The notes under the pieces: generated by a model
Told to the model about the DNA's origin: nothing
Seen by the model: the letters and a program-made list of their open reading frames with translations, nothing else
The model's database searches: none
NCBI RefSeq assembly: GCF_002210105.1
Contig: NZ_AQQU01000006.1
Location: 62,001 to 126,000, forward strand
Reading direction: 5' to 3'
Length of the DNA: 64,000 bases
Origin: Oceanicola sp. 22II-s10i
GTDB lineage: Bacteria > Pseudomonadota > Alphaproteobacteria > Rhodobacterales > Rhodobacteraceae
Position numbers and translations under genes: made by a program
Shown: positions 23,883 to 32,484 of the stretch, piece after piece
How the letters are laid out: each line of letters starts with the position of its first letter
Position numbering within the stretch: position 1 is the stretch's first letter

Positions 23883-24350
23883 CTAACATGCCCAGGCGGC
23901 GGACTCGGCGGGAATGGAGGGGCTGCGCAACAGGCTGCCGACCGTAATGCCCAGATCGCGGGCGACGCCGCCGTTGATCTCGAGCACGTACTGGATGTCC
24001 GTCCCGCCATCTATCATGGTCTCGTCACCGGGAACGGCGTTGACATGGATTTTCTGCAGGGTGCCGGTGGCGTCAAAGAAAAGCATGTCCAGCGGGATCA
24101 GCGTGTTGCGCATCCAGAACGCGATCCGGGCCTGCGGCGCGGGATAGACGAACAGCATGCCCGCCCCCATGGCCATCTCTTCGCGGTACATCAGGCCCTG
24201 CGACCGTTCCCCCGCCGTTTCAGCCAGTTCCACACGGAAACGGGCGTTGCCCCAGTCGCCGCGCAGCTCAACCACGTCAGGGCGACAGGCGGCTGCGGTG
24301 GCGGAAACCAGCCCGAACAGGAACAGCACCGAGGCAAACAGGGTCCGCAT
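23883..24350 (-). CDS. DUF192 exported protein
   Basis: 155 residues with a signal peptide (MRTLFASVLFLFGLVSATAA, cleavage after about 20). DUF192 hallmarks are present: ERSQGLMYREEMAMGAGMLF, FWMRNTLIPLDMLFFDATG and VLEINGGVARDLGI. The family is common in periplasms but its activity is not established. It lies six bases after the cold-shock gene on the same strand, so it is probably co-transcribed. Confidence 0.85.
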   Translation of the reverse strand: MRTLFASVLFLFGLVSATAAACRPDVVELRGDWGNARFRVELAETAGERSQGLMYREEMAMGAGMLFVYPAPQARIAFWMRNTLIPLDMLFFDATGTLQKIHVNAVPGDETMIDGGTDIQYVLEINGGVARDLGITVGSLLRSPSIPAESAAWAC

Positions 24351-24356
24351 CGCGCC

Positions 24357-24893
24357 TCAAACCTCCGGCTCGGGTTCGAGCGCGGCTTCCCACTGGCGGA
24401 CTTCCATCGCCATCTTGCCCCGGCGACCGTCCATCTGGCGGATCGCGATCGCCTCGCCCGGCGACAGGTCGGCAAGGCCGGAGGCCCTCAGAACCTCGAT
24501 ATGCAGAAACACGTCGTCCGAACTCCCGAACACATTGGCAAAGCCGAAGCCCTTGCCCTTGTCGAACCATTTAACGCGCGCGGGCTCCAGTGGAAGCGCG
24601 CGGAGCTGAGACTCGTCGATTTCCTGAAAATCCGCCAGCGTCGCGGGCCCGGCGGGACGCGGCGCGTCGATCGCGTGGATCTCGAGCGCCTGCACACCGC
24701 GGTCGGTGCGCTGCGCGGTAATGTCCACCTTTGCGCCGTCGGCGATCGAACTCTGCCCGAAGTTCCGGAGCACGTTGATGTGCAACAGGATATCAGGCCC
24801 GCCATCATCACCGACGACGAACCCAAACCCACGGCCCACATCAAACCATTTCACAACACCCCTGACCCTCGTAACGCCCTTCTTGTCGAACAC
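24357..24893 (-). CDS. Double cold-shock domain protein
   Basis: 178 residues from a GTG. Two cold-shock domains: the first (about 10-70) with VVKWFDVGRGFGFV and DILLHINVL, the second (about 105-170) with RVKWFDKGKGFGFA and DVFLHIEVLR. Both RNP-type motifs are intact apart from the first, where K-G-F-G-F is R-G-F-G-F. Such two-domain proteins are usual in Rhodobacteraceae and bind single-stranded RNA or DNA. It lies 48 bases after pdxH. Confidence 0.88.
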   Translation of the reverse strand: MFDKKGVTRVRGVVKWFDVGRGFGFVVGDDGGPDILLHINVLRNFGQSSIADGAKVDITAQRTDRGVQALEIHAIDAPRPAGPATLADFQEIDESQLRALPLEPARVKWFDKGKGFGFANVFGSSDDVFLHIEVLRASGLADLSPGEAIAIRQMDGRRGKMAMEVRQWEAALEPEPEV

Positions 24894-24941
24894 GTATTCA
24901 CCCAGCCCTGTGTTATCGACCGGTCTAATGAAAGAGCCACA

Positions 24942-25547
24942 TTACGGGTAGAGCCTTTCCACGTCCCAACCCATTGTTTCCTCCCGCTTTACCCAACGGA
25001 ACCTGTCGTGCAACCGGAATGCACCGTCGGCCCAGAACTCAATTTCAACCGGCGACAGCCGGAACCCGCCCCAGAACGGGGGACGCGCAGGATCGGGCCC
25101 ATGGGCCGCGGTCACCTTTGCGACCTCGGCCATAAGTGCCCCCCGCGAAGAAAGCGGTCGGGACTGCTTCGATGCCCAGGCTCCGAGCCGCGACTTGAGC
25201 GATCTCGAAGAATAATAGTCATCTGCCTGGGTACCTTCCTCGCGCGTGATCGTGCCACGCACCCGGATCTGCCTGCGCAAACTTTTCCAGTGCATCACGA
25301 AAGCGGCCATCCCCGTGCCTTCGATCTCCTGCGCCTTTACGCTAGCGTAATTCGTATAGAAAACGAAAGCCTCAGCTTCAATTTCTTTCAACAAAACCAT
25401 ACGGACATTGGGCAAACCCGCCTTGTCTACTGTTGCAAGAGCAATGGCATTGGGGTCATTCACCTCTGTCTTCTCGGCCTCTGCCAGCCACCGGCGGGCG
25501 ATCGCGAACGGATCCTCCCCGGCGAATATCCCGTCCCTGTCTGCCAT
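24942..25547 (-). CDS. pdxH: Pyridoxamine/pyridoxine 5'-phosphate oxidase
   Basis: 201 residues, slightly shorter at the N-terminus than E. coli PdxH (218). FMN- and substrate-binding segments are clear: [78 protein letters not shown] and the closing RLYP. It makes pyridoxal 5'-phosphate in the cytosol. It is divergent from fabI, with a 98-base shared promoter region. Confidence 0.93.
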   Translation of the reverse strand: MADRDGIFAGEDPFAIARRWLAEAEKTEVNDPNAIALATVDKAGLPNVRMVLLKEIEAEAFVFYTNYASVKAQEIEGTGMAAFVMHWKSLRRQIRVRGTITREEGTQADDYYSSRSLKSRLGAWASKQSRPLSSRGALMAEVAKVTAAHGPDPARPPFWGGFRLSPVEIEFWADGAFRLHDRFRWVKREETMGWDVERLYP

Positions 25548-25645
25548 GTGACCTCCGTGCCGCCGGGACCAGCCCGGCCTTGATGACCTGATGCCAATCG
25601 CCTAAAGGATTTGCACGAAAGCAAAGATCAGGCGGGGTGCGTCCG

Positions 25646-26464
25646 ATGTCAAACAACCTGATGGCAGGAAAGCGCGGGCTGATCATGGGCCTGGCCAATG
25701 ACAAGTCCATCGCCTGGGGCATTGCGCAGGCCTGCGCCGATGCCGGGGCAGAACTGGCGTTCTCCTATATGGGCGACGCGTTCCGCAAACGGGTCGAACC
25801 GCTTGCGGCGCAACTGGGCGTCACGCAGCTGTTCGACTGCGACGTCTCGGACGAAGAGTCGATCGACGCCTGCTTCCGCGGGATCGACGAGGCATGGGGC
25901 GGGCTCGACTTCCTCGTTCATGCCATCGGCTTCTCGGACAAGAACGAACTGCGCGGCCGCTATGTCGACACCAGCCGCGCCAATTTCGTCATGACGATGG
26001 ACGTTTCGGTCTACAGCTTCACCGCCGTCGCGGCGCGGGCGGAAAAGCTCATGAAGCCGGGTGGTTCCATGGTGACGCTGACCTATTACGGCGCCGAACA
26101 GGTGATGCCGCATTACAACGTCATGGGCGTCGCCAAGGCCGCGCTCGAGGCGTCGGTCAAGTATCTGGCCGAGGATCTGGGCAAGGACGGCATCCGCGTC
26201 AACGCGATCTCGGCCGGACCGATCAAGACGCTCGCGGCCTCGGGCATCGGCGACTTCCGCTATATCCTGAAGTGGAACGAGCTGAACTCGCCCCTGCGCC
26301 GCAACGTCACGCAGGAAGAGGTCGGCAAGGCCGCGCTCTACCTGCTGTCGGACCTCGGCTCGGGCACCACGGGCGAGAACCTGCATGTCGACGCGGGCTA
26401 TCACGTCGTCGGCATGAAGGCCGTCGACGCTCCCGACATCCACAAGGGCGGCCAGGGGGACTGA
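25646..26464 (+). CDS. fabI: Enoyl-[acyl-carrier-protein] reductase (NADH)
   Basis: 272 residues from the ATG at 25646 (a GTG at 25637 is less likely). It is a divergent short-chain dehydrogenase: GLANDKSIAWGIAQACADAG at the NADH site, LVHAIGFSDKNELRG, and the catalytic Y-x6-K in YNVMGVAKAALE (about 152-163), followed by RVNAISAGPIKTLA. FabI completes each fatty acid elongation round. The LysE-type gene begins five bases after its stop. Confidence 0.94.
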   Translation: MSNNLMAGKRGLIMGLANDKSIAWGIAQACADAGAELAFSYMGDAFRKRVEPLAAQLGVTQLFDCDVSDEESIDACFRGIDEAWGGLDFLVHAIGFSDKNELRGRYVDTSRANFVMTMDVSVYSFTAVAARAEKLMKPGGSMVTLTYYGAEQVMPHYNVMGVAKAALEASVKYLAEDLGKDGIRVNAISAGPIKTLAASGIGDFRYILKWNELNSPLRRNVTQEEVGKAALYLLSDLGSGTTGENLHVDAGYHVVGMKAVDAPDIHKGGQGD

Positions 26465-26468
26465 CCTC

Positions 26469-27068
26469 TTGGACGCGGCGCACCTGATCGCGTTCAACCT
26501 CACCCTGCTGGCGGCCATAGCCAGCCCCGGCCCTTCGCTGCTCTACTCGATCCGCACCACGCTGGTGCATGGCCGCCGCACCGGCCTTGCCACCGCCATG
26601 GGCCTCGTCGTCATGGCGGTGCTCTGGACGGTGGCCGCGCTTCTCGGCCTTGACGCGCTGTTCCGCCTGTTCCCCGCCCTCTTCCTCGCGCTTAAGCTCT
26701 TCGGCGCGGCCTACCTGATCCGTCTCGCCTGGCAGACATGGAAACACGCCGCCGATCCGGTCAGCCCCGCCGGCGGCCCCTCCACCCGCAGCGCCTTCCT
26801 CAACGGGCTGCTGGTCAATCTCGGCAATCCGAAGTCGGTCCTTTTCGCCGCCGCCGTGATCGTGGTCATCTTCCCGCCCGACCTCTCCGCCGCGGACAAG
26901 GCGCTCATCGCGCTGAACCAGTTCGTGGTCGAGCTGGTTGTCCAGCCCGCCATCGTGCTGGTGATGAGTTCGGGCGCCGTCGCCCGCCGTTACCTCGCGC
27001 TCAAGCCGCGGATCGACCGGATTACGGCCGGGGTCCTGGGCCTCCTTGCCGTCAAGGTCGCCGCATGA
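26469..27068 (+). CDS. LysE-family exporter
   Basis: 199 residues from a TTG five bases after fabI. Six hydrophobic segments; the family motif is in IASPGPSLLYSIRTTLVHGR (about 17-36, A-x-P-G-P) and LVNLGNPKSVLFAAAVIVVI (about 115-134, N-P-K). LysE/RhtB exporters release amino acids or homoserine lactones from the cytosol. The substrate is unknown. Confidence 0.85.
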   Translation: MDAAHLIAFNLTLLAAIASPGPSLLYSIRTTLVHGRRTGLATAMGLVVMAVLWTVAALLGLDALFRLFPALFLALKLFGAAYLIRLAWQTWKHAADPVSPAGGPSTRSAFLNGLLVNLGNPKSVLFAAAVIVVIFPPDLSAADKALIALNQFVVELVVQPAIVLVMSSGAVARRYLALKPRIDRITAGVLGLLAVKVAA

Positions 27069-27173
27069 GGCACGCATTCACTCGACAGGACCGCCCCGCA
27101 CGGGCTATCAGACCCGCCATCCGCCGGACCGTACCCGGCGCAAGCACTGCATAGGGACAGGAGAGACAGACCC

Positions 27174-27680
27174 ATGCCCGAGACCCTACTGCCGCACGAA
27201 AAGGGCTTTCACGTCAGCTGGGACCAGATCCACCGCGACAGCCGCGCGCTGGCATGGCGGCTGGACGGGCACGGCCCCGACGACGGCGCATGGCGGGCAG
27301 TGGTCGCCGTAACGCGCGGCGGCATGGCCCCCGCGATGATCGTGGCCCGCGAACTCGACATCCGCATCGTCGACACGATCTCGGTGAAAAGCTACAACCA
27401 CCAGGCCCAGATGGACGCCAAGGTCCTCAAGGCGCCGGACGCGGAAATGATGGGCGACGGCACCGGCATCCTGATCGTCGACGACCTCGTCGACAGCGGC
27501 AAGACGCTGGAACTGATCCGCCGCCTCTACCCCAAGGCGCATTTCGCGACAGTCTACGCCAAGCCGCAGGGCCGTCCGCAGGTCGACACCTTCATCACCG
27601 AGGTCAGCCAGGACACGTGGATCTTCTTCCCCTGGGACATGGCGATGCAATACGTCAAACCCTATCGCGGATCCGACTGA
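27174..27680 (+). CDS. gpt: Xanthine-guanine phosphoribosyltransferase
   Basis: 168 residues, preceded by AGGAGAG. Type I PRTase motif [16 protein letters not shown] (about 98-113), the flexible hood [30 protein letters not shown] and the closing [20 protein letters not shown] with the purine-contacting W-I-F-F-P-W. It salvages xanthine, guanine and hypoxanthine with PRPP. No purine riboswitch is visible upstream. Confidence 0.92.
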   Translation: MPETLLPHEKGFHVSWDQIHRDSRALAWRLDGHGPDDGAWRAVVAVTRGGMAPAMIVARELDIRIVDTISVKSYNHQAQMDAKVLKAPDAEMMGDGTGILIVDDLVDSGKTLELIRRLYPKAHFATVYAKPQGRPQVDTFITEVSQDTWIFFPWDMAMQYVKPYRGSD

Positions 27681-27720
27681 CCCCCGCCTCACCCGCCCGG
27701 CCTAAGTCATTTCGCGCAGG

Positions 27721-27800
27721 TCCCCTGCTTCTTCTGGTCTGAAATACTTTCGGGGGGAATCGGCCCGGCACGGGCCGATGGGGGGCAGACAGCCCCCCTC
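27721..27800 (+). repeat. Intergenic double-hairpin element of Rhodobacteraceae type
   Basis: After CTTCTTCTGGTCTGAAATAC comes ATCGGCCC-GGCAC-GGGCCGAT (27759-27779) and directly after it GGGGGGC-AGACA-GCCCCCC (27780-27798). I recall the C-T-T-C-T-T-C-T-G-G-T-C leader followed by G-rich hairpins as a recurrent intergenic element in this family. It is only 41 bases beyond gpt and may act as its terminator. Confidence 0.5.
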
Positions 27801-27823
27801 CCCGCTGACCGCGATCACGGGCG

Positions 27824-28270
27824 TCAGCCGCCCGTCTCCGCCTCCCACCGACGCTGCATCTCCTCCGGCGGCAGGTCCTCGACCACCTGCCCGAGGAACC
27901 ACCGGTGACCGAACGGATCCTGCACCACCGCGTTGCGATCCCCGAAACTCTGCGTCTTGGGCCGCCTCAGCACCAGTGCCCCGGCCGCCTCGGCCCGCGC
28001 CGTCGCCGCGTCGCAATCCCCGACCCGCAGATGCAACGACACCGCCGTCCCGCCCAGCGTGTCCGGGGCGATCGCGCCGAAATCGGGGTATTCGTCGGCA
28101 AGATAGAAGACCGATCCGCCGATTTCCACCTCCGCATGGCCGATCCGCCCGTCGCCGGGATCGGTCATCCGGAACAGCTCCCGCGCGCCGAAGGCGGCAA
28201 CGTAGAAACCGATCGCCTCCGCCGCGCCGCGCGCGACAAGATACGGGGTAAGGGTCTGGTCACGGTCCAT
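27824..28270 (-). CDS. VOC-family (PhnB-like glyoxalase fold) protein
   Basis: 148 residues: LTPYLVARGAAEAIGFYVAA, AFGARELFRMTDPGDGRIGH, a second beta-alpha repeat with GGTAVSLHLRVGDCDAATAR, and NAVVQDPFGHRWFLGQVVED. The D-P-F-G-H-R-W motif is typical of PhnB-like proteins. VOC proteins include dioxygenases, fosfomycin and bleomycin resistance proteins, so the substrate is open. Divergent from a TetR regulator across a 51-base gap. Confidence 0.85.
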   Translation of the reverse strand: MDRDQTLTPYLVARGAAEAIGFYVAAFGARELFRMTDPGDGRIGHAEVEIGGSVFYLADEYPDFGAIAPDTLGGTAVSLHLRVGDCDAATARAEAAGALVLRRPKTQSFGDRNAVVQDPFGHRWFLGQVVEDLPPEEMQRRWEAETGG

Positions 28271-28291
28271 GCCGATCCTCCTTGCCGGTGA

Positions 28292-28323
28292 ATTTTATTT
28301 ACGTTACGATCAGTAAAGAAAAT
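28292..28323. promoter_or_regulatory. Candidate TetR operator
   Basis: A long inverted repeat ATTTT-A-TTTAC-N10-GTAAA-G-AAAAT covers the whole gap up to the tetR start codon (28322). Ten of eleven positions per arm match. It is very likely the site of autoregulation by the adjacent TetR protein and may also control the divergent VOC gene. Confidence 0.6.
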
Positions 28324-28903
28324 GAGTCAAGACCCGGAGAAACCCCGTCGCGGCCGCCCGCCCTCGGCCGCTGCCCGCCGCAAGGCGCTTTCCGCCGCGC
28401 GCGCCATCCTGCTGCAGGACGGCTTTGGCCGCCTGACCATGGAAAAGGTCGCTCAGGCCTCGGGGGTCGGCAAACCCACCATCTACCGCAACTGGGCCAA
28501 CGCGCAGGACCTCGCACTCGCCGCCCTGATCGACGAGGCCCCGGATCCCGCGCCCGAACCGGACCTGCCCCCGGACCGCGCCCTGACCGATCAGCTGACC
28601 CGGATCTGCGCGGCCTTCGCCTCGACCCGCGGTCGCCAGATCGCGCAGGCCCTCGCCGCCGCCGATCCCGACAGCGAATTCACCCGCGCCTTCCGCAACC
28701 GCGTGATCTTCGAAAGCCGCGAGGCCGGCCGCGCCATCCTGACCCGCGCCATCGCCACCGGCCTCCTGCCGCCGCAGGACGACATGGAGACGCTGCTCGA
28801 CATGATCTACGGCCCGGTCTTCTTCCGCCTGCTCGCCGGACACCAGCCGCTCGACGCGACGCTGGCCGAGACGGTCACCGCGCGCATCTTCCCGTCGCGC
28901 TGA
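28322..28903 (+). CDS. TetR/AcrR-family transcriptional regulator
   Basis: 193 residues. HTH in the N-terminal 60 residues: ARAILLQDGFGRLTMEKVAQ, ASGVGKPTIYRNWANAQDLA. The C-terminal ligand domain (about 75-190) is specific and not recognisable. It is divergent from the VOC-family gene, and a strong palindrome overlaps its start, so it probably controls that gene and itself. Confidence 0.88.
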   Translation: MSQDPEKPRRGRPPSAAARRKALSAARAILLQDGFGRLTMEKVAQASGVGKPTIYRNWANAQDLALAALIDEAPDPAPEPDLPPDRALTDQLTRICAAFASTRGRQIAQALAAADPDSEFTRAFRNRVIFESREAGRAILTRAIATGLLPPQDDMETLLDMIYGPVFFRLLAGHQPLDATLAETVTARIFPSR

Positions 28904-29079
28904 CCCCACCCGCTTCATCTGGCCGGGAAAACTCCCGCCGGAGGCCGCCGCGTTCGGGCTCGATGCCCGAAAGCGGCGCAACCCGCGCGACGGGCCCCGC
29001 CCGTCGCAACACCGACATTGGCACCGCCATGATACCGACGTAAGACCGACGCAGGACCGATGCCCATCCGGAGACGCCG

Positions 29080-30252
29080 ATGACCGCCCGCACCGCCACC
29101 ACCTTCCCGCCCCCGGTGATGGAGGCGCGCCGCTGGCTCGAGGGCGTGACCTTCACGAACGACCGCCCGCTCATCAACGTGAGCCAGGCCGCCCCGGTGG
29201 AAGTCCCCCCCGAACCGCTCCGCCGCGAAATGGCGCGGCTGGTGATGGAGGAACCGCAGGCGCACCTTTATGGCCCCGTCCTGGGACTGCCGGAGTTGCG
29301 CAGCGAAATCGCGTCGCAATGGTCCGACGCATATGGCGGCGCGGTCACGCCGGGACAGGTGGCCATCACCTCGGGCTGCAACGAAGCGTTCTGCGCGACA
29401 ATCGAGACGCTGACCGCCGAAGGGGACGAGGTCATTCTCCCAACCCCATGGTATTTCAACCACAAGATGTGGCTCGACATGGCCGGCGCCGTGGCCGTCG
29501 CGCTGCCCACGGACGACAGCCTGATCCCCGATCCGGCCGCCGCCCGCGCACTGATCACGCCCCGCACCCGCGCCATCGCGCTGGTCAGCCCCAACAACCC
29601 CGGCGGAGTCGAATACCCGCCCGCGGTGCTGCGCGGATTCTACGACCTCTGCCGCGATGCGGGCATCGCGCTGATCCTCGACGAGACCTACCGCGACTTC
29701 CACTCCTCGCCGCAGGCCCCGCACGACCTGTTCACCGACCCCGACTGGTCGGACACGCTGATCCAGCTCTATTCATTCTCCAAGGCCTACCGCCTGACCG
29801 GCCACCGCGTCGGCGCGATGGTGACATCCGCCGAGCGGCTGGCCGAGGTCGAGAAATTCCTCGACACCGTCACCATCTGCCCCGCCCAGATCGGCCAGTT
29901 CGCGGCGCTCTGGGGGATGCGCAACCTCTCGCAATGGCTGGCAGGCGAACGGCAAGAGACCCTCTCCCGCCGCGCCGCTGTCGAATCCGGTTTCGCCCCT
30001 CTCGCGGCACAAGGCTGGCGCCTGCTCGGTTGCGGCGCCTATTTCGCCTATGTCGAGCATCCGTTCGACCTCCCCTCGGACGTCTTGGCCAAGCGGCTGG
30101 TGGCCGAGGCGGGCGTGCTGCTGCTGCCCGGCACCATGTTCACGCCGCCCGGCGATCCGGCAGGCGCAAGGCAACTGCGCATCGCCTTCGCCAACGTCGA
30201 CGTCGCGGGGATCGGGCGGCTGATCGACCGGCTGGCGGGTTTCGCCCCCTGA
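29080..30252 (+). CDS. PLP-dependent class I/II aminotransferase
   Basis: 390 residues. Fold-type I hallmarks: YGPVLGLPELRSEIA (about 64-78), ITSGCNEAFCATIETLTAEG, LVSPNNPGGVEYPP, ILDETYRDF and the PLP-binding lysine in SFSKAYRLTGHRVGAMV (about 230-246). It transaminates an amino acid or amino-sugar precursor in the cytosol; the substrate cannot be read. It stands alone between the TetR gene and the foldase gene. Confidence 0.85.
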   Translation: MTARTATTFPPPVMEARRWLEGVTFTNDRPLINVSQAAPVEVPPEPLRREMARLVMEEPQAHLYGPVLGLPELRSEIASQWSDAYGGAVTPGQVAITSGCNEAFCATIETLTAEGDEVILPTPWYFNHKMWLDMAGAVAVALPTDDSLIPDPAAARALITPRTRAIALVSPNNPGGVEYPPAVLRGFYDLCRDAGIALILDETYRDFHSSPQAPHDLFTDPDWSDTLIQLYSFSKAYRLTGHRVGAMVTSAERLAEVEKFLDTVTICPAQIGQFAALWGMRNLSQWLAGERQETLSRRAAVESGFAPLAAQGWRLLGCGAYFAYVEHPFDLPSDVLAKRLVAEAGVLLLPGTMFTPPGDPAGARQLRIAFANVDVAGIGRLIDRLAGFAP

Positions 30253-30370
30253 TCGCGCGGAATTGACCACCGTCAACTTCGGGCCCGGCGGCGACGCAGG
30301 CTTGTGACACGGGCCCGCGCGCATTAGACATCGCCAACCGGAACAGGCAGGACAGCAAGGGGAGCACGCA

Positions 30371-32209
30371 ATGGCGGCGAAGAAGGCGGGACAGGCAGCG
30401 CTGTGGATAGTCATTGCGCTACTCATCGTCGGGCTGGGAGGCTTCGGCGTGACCAACTTCTCGGGCCAGATCACCTCGATCGGTTCGGTCGGCGGCAAGG
30501 ACATCGACGTCGATGCCTATGCCCGCGCCCTGCAGGAGGAACTGCGCGCGATCGAGGCGCAGACCGGCCAGCGGCTGTCCTTCGAGGATGCCGAACAGAT
30601 GGGTCTGGTCGAGGCGACGCTGTCGCAGGTCATCACCAACCGCGCCTTCGATGCGGAGAACGAACGCCTCGGCATTTCGGTGGGCGACGCTACGCTGGCC
30701 GAACAGCTGCGCCAGATCCCCGCGTTCCAGGGGCTGGACGGCAATTTCGACCGTGACGCCTATGCCGCCGCGCTGGACCGGATCGGCATGTCCGACGGCA
30801 AGTTCGAGGACCGCCTGCGCGAGGAAACCGCGCGCACCATCCTGCAGAGCGCCGTCGTTTCCGGTATCCAGATGCCCGCCGCCTATTCCGCGACGATCCT
30901 GAACTACGTGACGGAAAAGCGCAAAGTCAGCTGGGTCAAACTGGATCAGGACAGCCTCGACGCGCCGCTGCCCGAACCGACCGAGGAAGAGCTGCGCGCC
31001 TTCTACGACGAAAACCTCGACCGCTACATGATCCCCGAACGCAAACAGATCACCTATGCGCTGCTCTCGCCCGAAATGGTGCTGGACGCGGTCGAGATCG
31101 ACGAGGACACGCTGCGCCGCGCCTACGAGGACCGGCGCGCCGAATTCGAACGTCCGGCGCGGCGTCTGGTCGAACGGCTGATCTTTTCCGACGAGGCCAC
31201 CGCGCAGGCCGCGCGCGACCGGCTGGACTCGGGCGAGGTGGATTTCGACACGCTGGTCGAGGAACGCGGCCTGTCGCTGTCGGATGTCGACCTTGGCGAT
31301 GTGACGGAACCCGAACTCGGTTCCGCCGGGGCCGAAATCTTTGCCGCCGAAAGCGGTCAGGTCGTGGGCCCGCTGCCCAGCGACCTCGGGCCCGCGCTGT
31401 TCCGCATCAACGGCATCTTCCCGGCCCAGACCACCGCCCATGAGGACGCCATCGCCATCGTGCGCGACGATCTGGTCGCCGACCGGGCCCGCCGTCAGGT
31501 GGACAGCCAGCGCGAGGCGATCGAGGACCTGCTGGCCGGTGGCGCGACGCTGGAGGACCTGGCGCAGGAATCCGGCATGCAGCTCGGCACCATCGACTGG
31601 TACGAAGGGCTTGGCGAAGGCGTCGCGGCCTATGACGGCTTCGACACCGCTGCCGCCGCACTCGAGGACGGCGCCTATCCCGAACTGCAGCAGCTTGATG
31701 ATGGCAGCCTCGTCGCCATGCGGCTGGACGGCACGCTGGATGCCGAACCTTCGCCCTACGAGGAAGAAGCCAGCCGCGTCCGCGCGGGGTGGGAGAACCG
31801 TGAAACCATGGCCCGGCTGCGGACCAGGGCGGAAACCCTGCGTGCACAGCTGCAGGAGGCCGCCACCTTCGAATCCCTTGGGCTGGAGCCGCAGACCGAG
31901 GAGCTGACCCGCGCGGGTTCCGCGCTCGGCGCGCCACGGGCCATGGTGGAACAGCTCTTCACCATGCAACCGGGCGAGGTTGCCACGACCGAGGGCTTCG
32001 GCGGGGTGCAGCTGTTCCGTCTGGACGAAATCCTGCCGCCCTCCGAGGACGACCCGCAGGTCGCGGAGCTGACCGGCGGTATCACCGACGCGGCCTCGCA
32101 GAGCGTCGGGCAGGACCTGTTCCGCGCCGTCGCATCCGATATCCGCACCCGGCTGGGCGTGAACATCGACCAGTCGGCGCTCAACGCGGTCCACGCGAAC
32201 TTCCGCTGA
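30371..32209 (+). CDS. PpiD-like periplasmic foldase (SurA-N and PPIC-type domains)
   Basis: 612 residues. One N-terminal membrane anchor (ALWIVIALLIVGLGGFGVTN, about 14-33) places the rest in the periplasm. A SurA-N-like helical region follows (about 35-180), then a parvulin-like PPIC domain (about 240-370) containing GDVTEPELGSAGAEIF and GPLPSDLGPALFRINGI, and a long helical tail. It assists folding of outer membrane and exported proteins. In related genomes it neighbours the trp genes, as it does here, but trpE is not present. Confidence 0.85.
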   Translation: MAAKKAGQAALWIVIALLIVGLGGFGVTNFSGQITSIGSVGGKDIDVDAYARALQEELRAIEAQTGQRLSFEDAEQMGLVEATLSQVITNRAFDAENERLGISVGDATLAEQLRQIPAFQGLDGNFDRDAYAAALDRIGMSDGKFEDRLREETARTILQSAVVSGIQMPAAYSATILNYVTEKRKVSWVKLDQDSLDAPLPEPTEEELRAFYDENLDRYMIPERKQITYALLSPEMVLDAVEIDEDTLRRAYEDRRAEFERPARRLVERLIFSDEATAQAARDRLDSGEVDFDTLVEERGLSLSDVDLGDVTEPELGSAGAEIFAAESGQVVGPLPSDLGPALFRINGIFPAQTTAHEDAIAIVRDDLVADRARRQVDSQREAIEDLLAGGATLEDLAQESGMQLGTIDWYEGLGEGVAAYDGFDTAAAALEDGAYPELQQLDDGSLVAMRLDGTLDAEPSPYEEEASRVRAGWENRETMARLRTRAETLRAQLQEAATFESLGLEPQTEELTRAGSALGAPRAMVEQLFTMQPGEVATTEGFGGVQLFRLDEILPPSEDDPQVAELTGGITDAASQSVGQDLFRAVASDIRTRLGVNIDQSALNAVHANFR

Positions 32210-32236
32210 CATCGGCACGGACACCGGCAGAACGAG

Positions 32237-32273
32237 AAAACGGCGGAGGGGATCACCCTTCCGCCGTTTTTCT
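32237..32273 (+). terminator. Intrinsic terminator after the PpiD-like gene
   Basis: AAAACGGCGGA (32237-32247) pairs with TCCGCCGTTTT (32260-32270), with further pairing inside, then TTC. A run of A on the other side would let it work in both directions. Confidence 0.78.
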
Positions 32274-32484
32274 TTGCCTGCCGCCCTGCCCTCACGATCC
32301 CCGAACCGCGTTGTGCCTGAGTAGCGGGTCAGCTTCCGATACGGGGAAGGCACGCCAACGGCCGCCGCAGCGTTCGCGGCAAGGACACGCCTCGCGCGGT
32401 CCTGCCGTGTTCATCGAAGGCACAAAAAGAAACGGCGGACAGGTCCCCCTCTCCGCCGCCTGTCTCACAACCACCTCCGGGCGC

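Noticed and set aside
27069-27173. Purine riboswitch before gpt
   Set aside because: The gap is short and no three-way junction core is visible.
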